Made by a program: the position numbers and the translations under genes. Positions 7,680-10,305 of a stretch of 10,305 bases of DNA are shown here, piece after piece (within the stretch, counting starts at the first letter, position 1; every line of letters begins with the position of its first letter). The notes beneath the pieces are model-generated. The model was not told the DNA's origin and ran no database searches. It saw only the letters and a list, made by a program, of their open reading frames with translations. This DNA is from Kiloniellales bacterium. GTDB lineage: Bacteria > Pseudomonadota > Alphaproteobacteria > Kiloniellales > JAKSBE01. The DNA lies in assembly GCA_030067055.1 (NCBI GenBank), contig JASJAL010000130.1, positions 1 to 10,305 on the forward strand, written 5' to 3'.

Positions 7680-9023
7680 TTATCGCTGCAGTATTTCAAT
7701 CTGAAGGCGGGGTCCGAGGACCCGCTCGAAGGCGCGAGAGAGAACGGCCCAAAGCTTTCGGACTCGCAGACGTCGCGAGAAGCGTGTCAGTTCTTTCGCC
7801 AGAGCAACACCATCGATTCGCGGACTCGCCGCCGAAAAGACGCTCCGCTCGACGCGACCATAGGCGGTAAATACTCCACGCGCCACGGCATCGGGTATCG
7901 CCGCCGCCTCCTGCCCTATCGCGCTCTCCGGAGCACGAAAATCGACACCGGACGCAGCCGCCCAGACCGTCACGGCACGGTACAGGTCCTTCGGTCTCGC
8001 CGCGCCGCTGCAGGCCTTCGCCAAGGTCCGATCCGCACGCGTCGGCCACGCGAGCCACAGTGCTGCCACGCCGAGGAACGCCAGTGGCGACACCAGAATG
8101 AGCACCAGCGTAACGGCCAGCACCCAATTCCGGCCGTGACTCTCTCGCGCCTCGCGAAGTAGCGAAGCGGCCAGCGCGCGTCGATCCGCCGGCAGCGGTT
8201 CGATACGCATTCCAGGCAGGGAGGCGCGTTTCTCGGCTCTTTCGACCGGATGCCAATAGGCGATCCGGATCGGACTGACATAGGCGACATCGTCGGTCTC
8301 GATCTTGAGGTCCCAAGCCTGCGTGACGATCGCGGTCACCCCATCCGGCCGCTTTTCGGTCCTCACCGTCCGGCCCGCCTCTGCAGTGGTGATCCCCTGG
8401 GTCCGAGCGGGCGGCAGTACCGGCATGTGGGCCGCCGTGGCACCCAGAGCCACGACCTCGATCTCACGCCGGACGATGTCGCCGAAGCGCAACTCTTCGA
8501 TCGGCTTCGACCAGGTTTCGGTCATCTCGACACGATTGCTGACCAGCCACCAGGGATCGTCATAGCGTGGATCGATGCCGGCGATTTCGATCTGCAGATC
8601 CCGGCTCCGATCGCTGAAACTCTGCTCGCGTCCCGGCTCGGGCTCGACGATTCCACTCGCCACGACGCCCGGGATATCAAGCATCCCGCGCTGAGTCGGA
8701 AAGATCGCCAGGGCAGCCTCGAATACGTAGCCTTCGCCGCCGTAGGACCGGACCTGCCGGGTCCGCGGACGCTGCAGGCGCAGAATTTCTGCATTCGCGA
8801 TGTCGGGCAGTCGCACGTCGAGTTCCTCGAAGGGAAAGCGCGAGGCGATCTGCACCTTGAGTACCAGCTGTCCCTGCAGGTAGCCACCCGCCTCGATGGC
8901 GTCGTCCGGCTGCAAGGTGACGGTCAGCTTCGGAATCTCCGGCATATTGAGGACGGGTTCTTCAGCCAGCGCCGAAGCTAGAGGCAGTGCGCAGAGAAGG
9001 CCGATCAGCACGCGTTGGATCAT
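7680..9023 (-). CDS. batD: BatD family protein
   Basis: A 447-residue membrane-anchored protein of the BatD (oxygen tolerance) family. Residues 1-20 are a signal peptide ending ASALA. A long periplasmic part of immunoglobulin-like beta strands follows (about 30-290), with a typical BatD-like feature GYVFEAALAIFPTQRGMLDIPG (98-119, shown in part as FPTQRG). A transmembrane helix spans about 300-326 (NWVLAVTLVLILVSPLAFLG), and a cytoplasmic, Arg-rich, helical tail runs to residue 447. The family acts with the BatA/BatB von Willebrand proteins and a MoxR ATPase; its biochemical role is not settled, and the original aerotolerance role came from Bacteroides. The start overlaps the stop of the TPR gene (ATGA), with AAGGAGAG six bases upstream. 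It is the last gene of the operon, ending 204 bases before the redox cluster. Confidence 0.8.
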   Translation of the reverse strand: MIQRVLIGLLCALPLASALAEEPVLNMPEIPKLTVTLQPDDAIEAGGYLQGQLVLKVQIASRFPFEELDVRLPDIANAEILRLQRPRTRQVRSYGGEGYVFEAALAIFPTQRGMLDIPGVVASGIVEPEPGREQSFSDRSRDLQIEIAGIDPRYDDPWWLVSNRVEMTETWSKPIEELRFGDIVRREIEVVALGATAAHMPVLPPARTQGITTAEAGRTVRTEKRPDGVTAIVTQAWDLKIETDDVAYVSPIRIAYWHPVERAEKRASLPGMRIEPLPADRRALAASLLREARESHGRNWVLAVTLVLILVSPLAFLGVAALWLAWPTRADRTLAKACSGAARPKDLYRAVTVWAAASGVDFRAPESAIGQEAAAIPDAVARGVFTAYGRVERSVFSAASPRIDGVALAKELTRFSRRLRVRKLWAVLSRAFERVLGPRLQIEILQR

Positions 9024-9826
9024 CGGCTCTCTCCTTCGAGACGTCGACGCTGAGCCATGCGAAAGCGGGCCGCCAAGACCTTCGCGGGGTCGTCGACGAT
9101 CTCGCCCAGCAGGATCTCGGCCGACTGCGCACTCTCGCGGCGCAGTTCGGCGGCACCCGATCCCGTTCCGGAGTCCGCGGACGCCGAACCTGCCTCCACC
9201 GCATCGGCCGGCCCGCCGAGCGCGCCATCGGACAGCGCGCCTTCGCCGGAGGAGCCGGGCTGATCGCTGCGTCCGCTCCGGTCGCTCCGCGCGCTTGTCG
9301 CGCGCAGGGCGCCATCCTTTGCCGCACCCTGTTCGACCTCGTTGCTGTCGCCGGAGCCGCTTTGTGGCCGGTCCCGGTTACCGTCCTTCCAGCGGCCAAG
9401 GTTCTTTTCCCTGCGAGCTTCCGCAAGCAGGCGGCGCTCGAGGGCCTCCGCACGGATCACAAGGTCCAGGTTATGCCGCGCATCCTCGTGATCCGGGTCG
9501 AGGCGCAATACCCTACGGTAGGCCGCCTTCGCACCGGCCCACTCCTGCAGCTTGGCGTAGGCGTTGCCGCCGTTGTATAGGGTCAGCACGCTCTCTTCGA
9601 CAAGGAAGGCGCCGAGGGCGCGCCAGTAGCGCCCGGCGCGGAACTCGGCGACGCCCTGCCAGGCCGGTGCGTCGAAGAGGTAGACCGCCTCGCTGGCTCT
9701 TCCCTCGTCGAGCAGTCGGAGAGCGACGCCGAAACGATCGGGAGGTTGCTGAACTCTCGGCATGATCCAGGCCGACGCCGTTGCGACCAGGGTCATCACG
9801 GCGAGCAGGCAGAGCCGGGCGATCAT
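9020..9826 (-). CDS. TPR-containing BatC-like protein
   Basis: A 268-residue protein. An N-terminal hydrophobic segment (1-22) is a signal peptide or anchor. Residues about 48-122 carry TPR-like helices: DAPAWQGVAEFRAGRYWRAL, then YNGGNAYAKLQEWAGAKAAY and VLRLDPDHEDARHNLDL, a layout typical of the TPR protein of Bat operons. From about 145 to 225 the protein is low-complexity, rich in Ser, Gly, Asp and Ala, and probably disordered; the last 40 residues are again helix-like and charged. The gene overlaps both neighbours by ATGA (9823-9826 and 9020-9023), so VWA, TPR and BatD proteins are made from one message. In some genomes this TPR part is fused to the VWA protein; here it is separate. Likely a periplasm-facing partner in the Bat complex. 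Confidence 0.78.
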   Translation of the reverse strand: MIARLCLLAVMTLVATASAWIMPRVQQPPDRFGVALRLLDEGRASEAVYLFDAPAWQGVAEFRAGRYWRALGAFLVEESVLTLYNGGNAYAKLQEWAGAKAAYRRVLRLDPDHEDARHNLDLVIRAEALERRLLAEARREKNLGRWKDGNRDRPQSGSGDSNEVEQGAAKDGALRATSARSDRSGRSDQPGSSGEGALSDGALGGPADAVEAGSASADSGTGSGAAELRRESAQSAEILLGEIVDDPAKVLAARFRMAQRRRLEGESR

Positions 9827-10305
9827 CCGGTTGCCCTCCGCCGGAAGAGCCAGAACCAGAGCGCCAAGGCCGCCGCCACCGCCAGAGGCGTCAGGTCGAA
9901 GTGCCCCTGGGCACCGCCGGCCCGCGCCTTTTGCCTGACGGAGTCGTCCAGATCATCGGCGATTGTCAAAAGCTTGGCGGGCGCTGCCAACCGGGCATCG
10001 AAAGCTTCGGCGAAATCCGACCAGCCGGAAGCCTCGGCGCCCAGGGCGACGATCGTGCGCAGCCCGCTGGACGGCGGCGCGTCGGACGGCGGCGTTGGTG
10101 GGGCGCCCCCCGTGATCAAGACGGTCTGACCAGCGACGATCCCGGCATTCCGCAAGATCGCTTCGCCGTGGGCGAGTCCGAGGTGCGGCGCCCTGCCCGC
10201 CTCCGGCATCAAGGAAGGCTCCAGCACCTGCAGGTAGCGGGAAATCTGTGCAAGGTCGGTGGTCAGCGGCACGACATCGAAAGCGTCGGCCGCCACGGCA
10301 ACGAT
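9823..10305 (-). CDS. von Willebrand factor A domain protein (BatB-like), C-terminal part
   Basis: The gene is cut by the window edge; 160 residues are visible and the frame is open at 10305, so the GTG at 10296 is internal. The visible part starts inside the VWA fold (VAVAADAFDVVPLTTD, a strand and turn typical of BatA/BatB), continues through helices and the strand QTVLITGG, and ends with a transmembrane helix (LTPLAVAAALALWFWLF) and a short basic tail. This matches BatB-like membrane proteins with a periplasmic VWA domain. Two metal-site (MIDAS) positions look altered: the Thr expected in a GT turn is Arg in EAGRAP, and the Asp of the usual TDG or SDG is Gly in ITGG. The first MIDAS motif (DxSxS) lies outside the window. 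It overlaps the TPR gene by ATGA. Confidence 0.75.
   Translation of the reverse strand: MVAVAADAFDVVPLTTDLAQISRYLQVLEPSLMPEAGRAPHLGLAHGEAILRNAGIVAGQTVLITGGAPPTPPSDAPPSSGLRTIVALGAEASGWSDFAEAFDARLAAPAKLLTIADDLDDSVRQKARAGGAQGHFDLTPLAVAAALALWFWLFRRRATG

Overview
The window is GC-rich DNA (well above 60% G+C by eye) that is almost entirely coding. Gene style points to a Gram-negative proteobacterium, probably an alphaproteobacterium: exported Tat and Sec redox enzymes, a Bat-type (BatB/C/D) operon, and tight overlaps with strong GGAG-type ribosome sites. The lineage is an inference; there is no rRNA or other taxonomic marker here.

Layout. (1) Bases 1-1537, plus strand: the 3' end of a sterol desaturase / fatty acid hydroxylase family gene, overlapped (ATGA) by a secreted astacin-like zinc metalloprotease with FG-GAP repeats. 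(2) Bases 1538-1632: a convergent intergenic gap with a strong intrinsic terminator for the minus-strand genes. (3) Bases 7475 down to 1633, minus strand: a five-gene redox cluster. In transcription order it holds a Tat-type Rieske 2Fe-2S protein, a periplasmic PQQ-dependent alcohol dehydrogenase, a 166-residue exported protein of unknown function, and the 2Fe-2S and molybdopterin subunits of an IorAB-like xanthine dehydrogenase-family oxidoreductase. (4) Bases 7476-7679: an intergenic region that must hold the promoter of this cluster. (5) Bases 10305 down to 7680, minus strand: the distal part of a Bat operon, with a von Willebrand factor A protein (truncated by the window edge), a TPR protein and BatD. 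All three overlap by ATGA.

How the genes may work together. The redox cluster looks like an exported two-step oxidation module. The PQQ enzyme would oxidise an alcohol to an aldehyde, and the molybdenum hydroxylase would oxidise the aldehyde (or an N-heterocycle) further. Two usual partners are missing: there is no cytochrome c for the PQQ enzyme and no FAD subunit for the molybdenum enzyme. A Rieske protein leads the cluster instead and could be the electron acceptor. The PQQ enzyme carries the Asp-x-Asp signature linked to lanthanide use but lacks the vicinal Cys-Cys that normally packs on PQQ. This cluster is the most interesting part of the window. No CRISPR array, tRNA, rRNA, insertion sequence or phage gene was seen.
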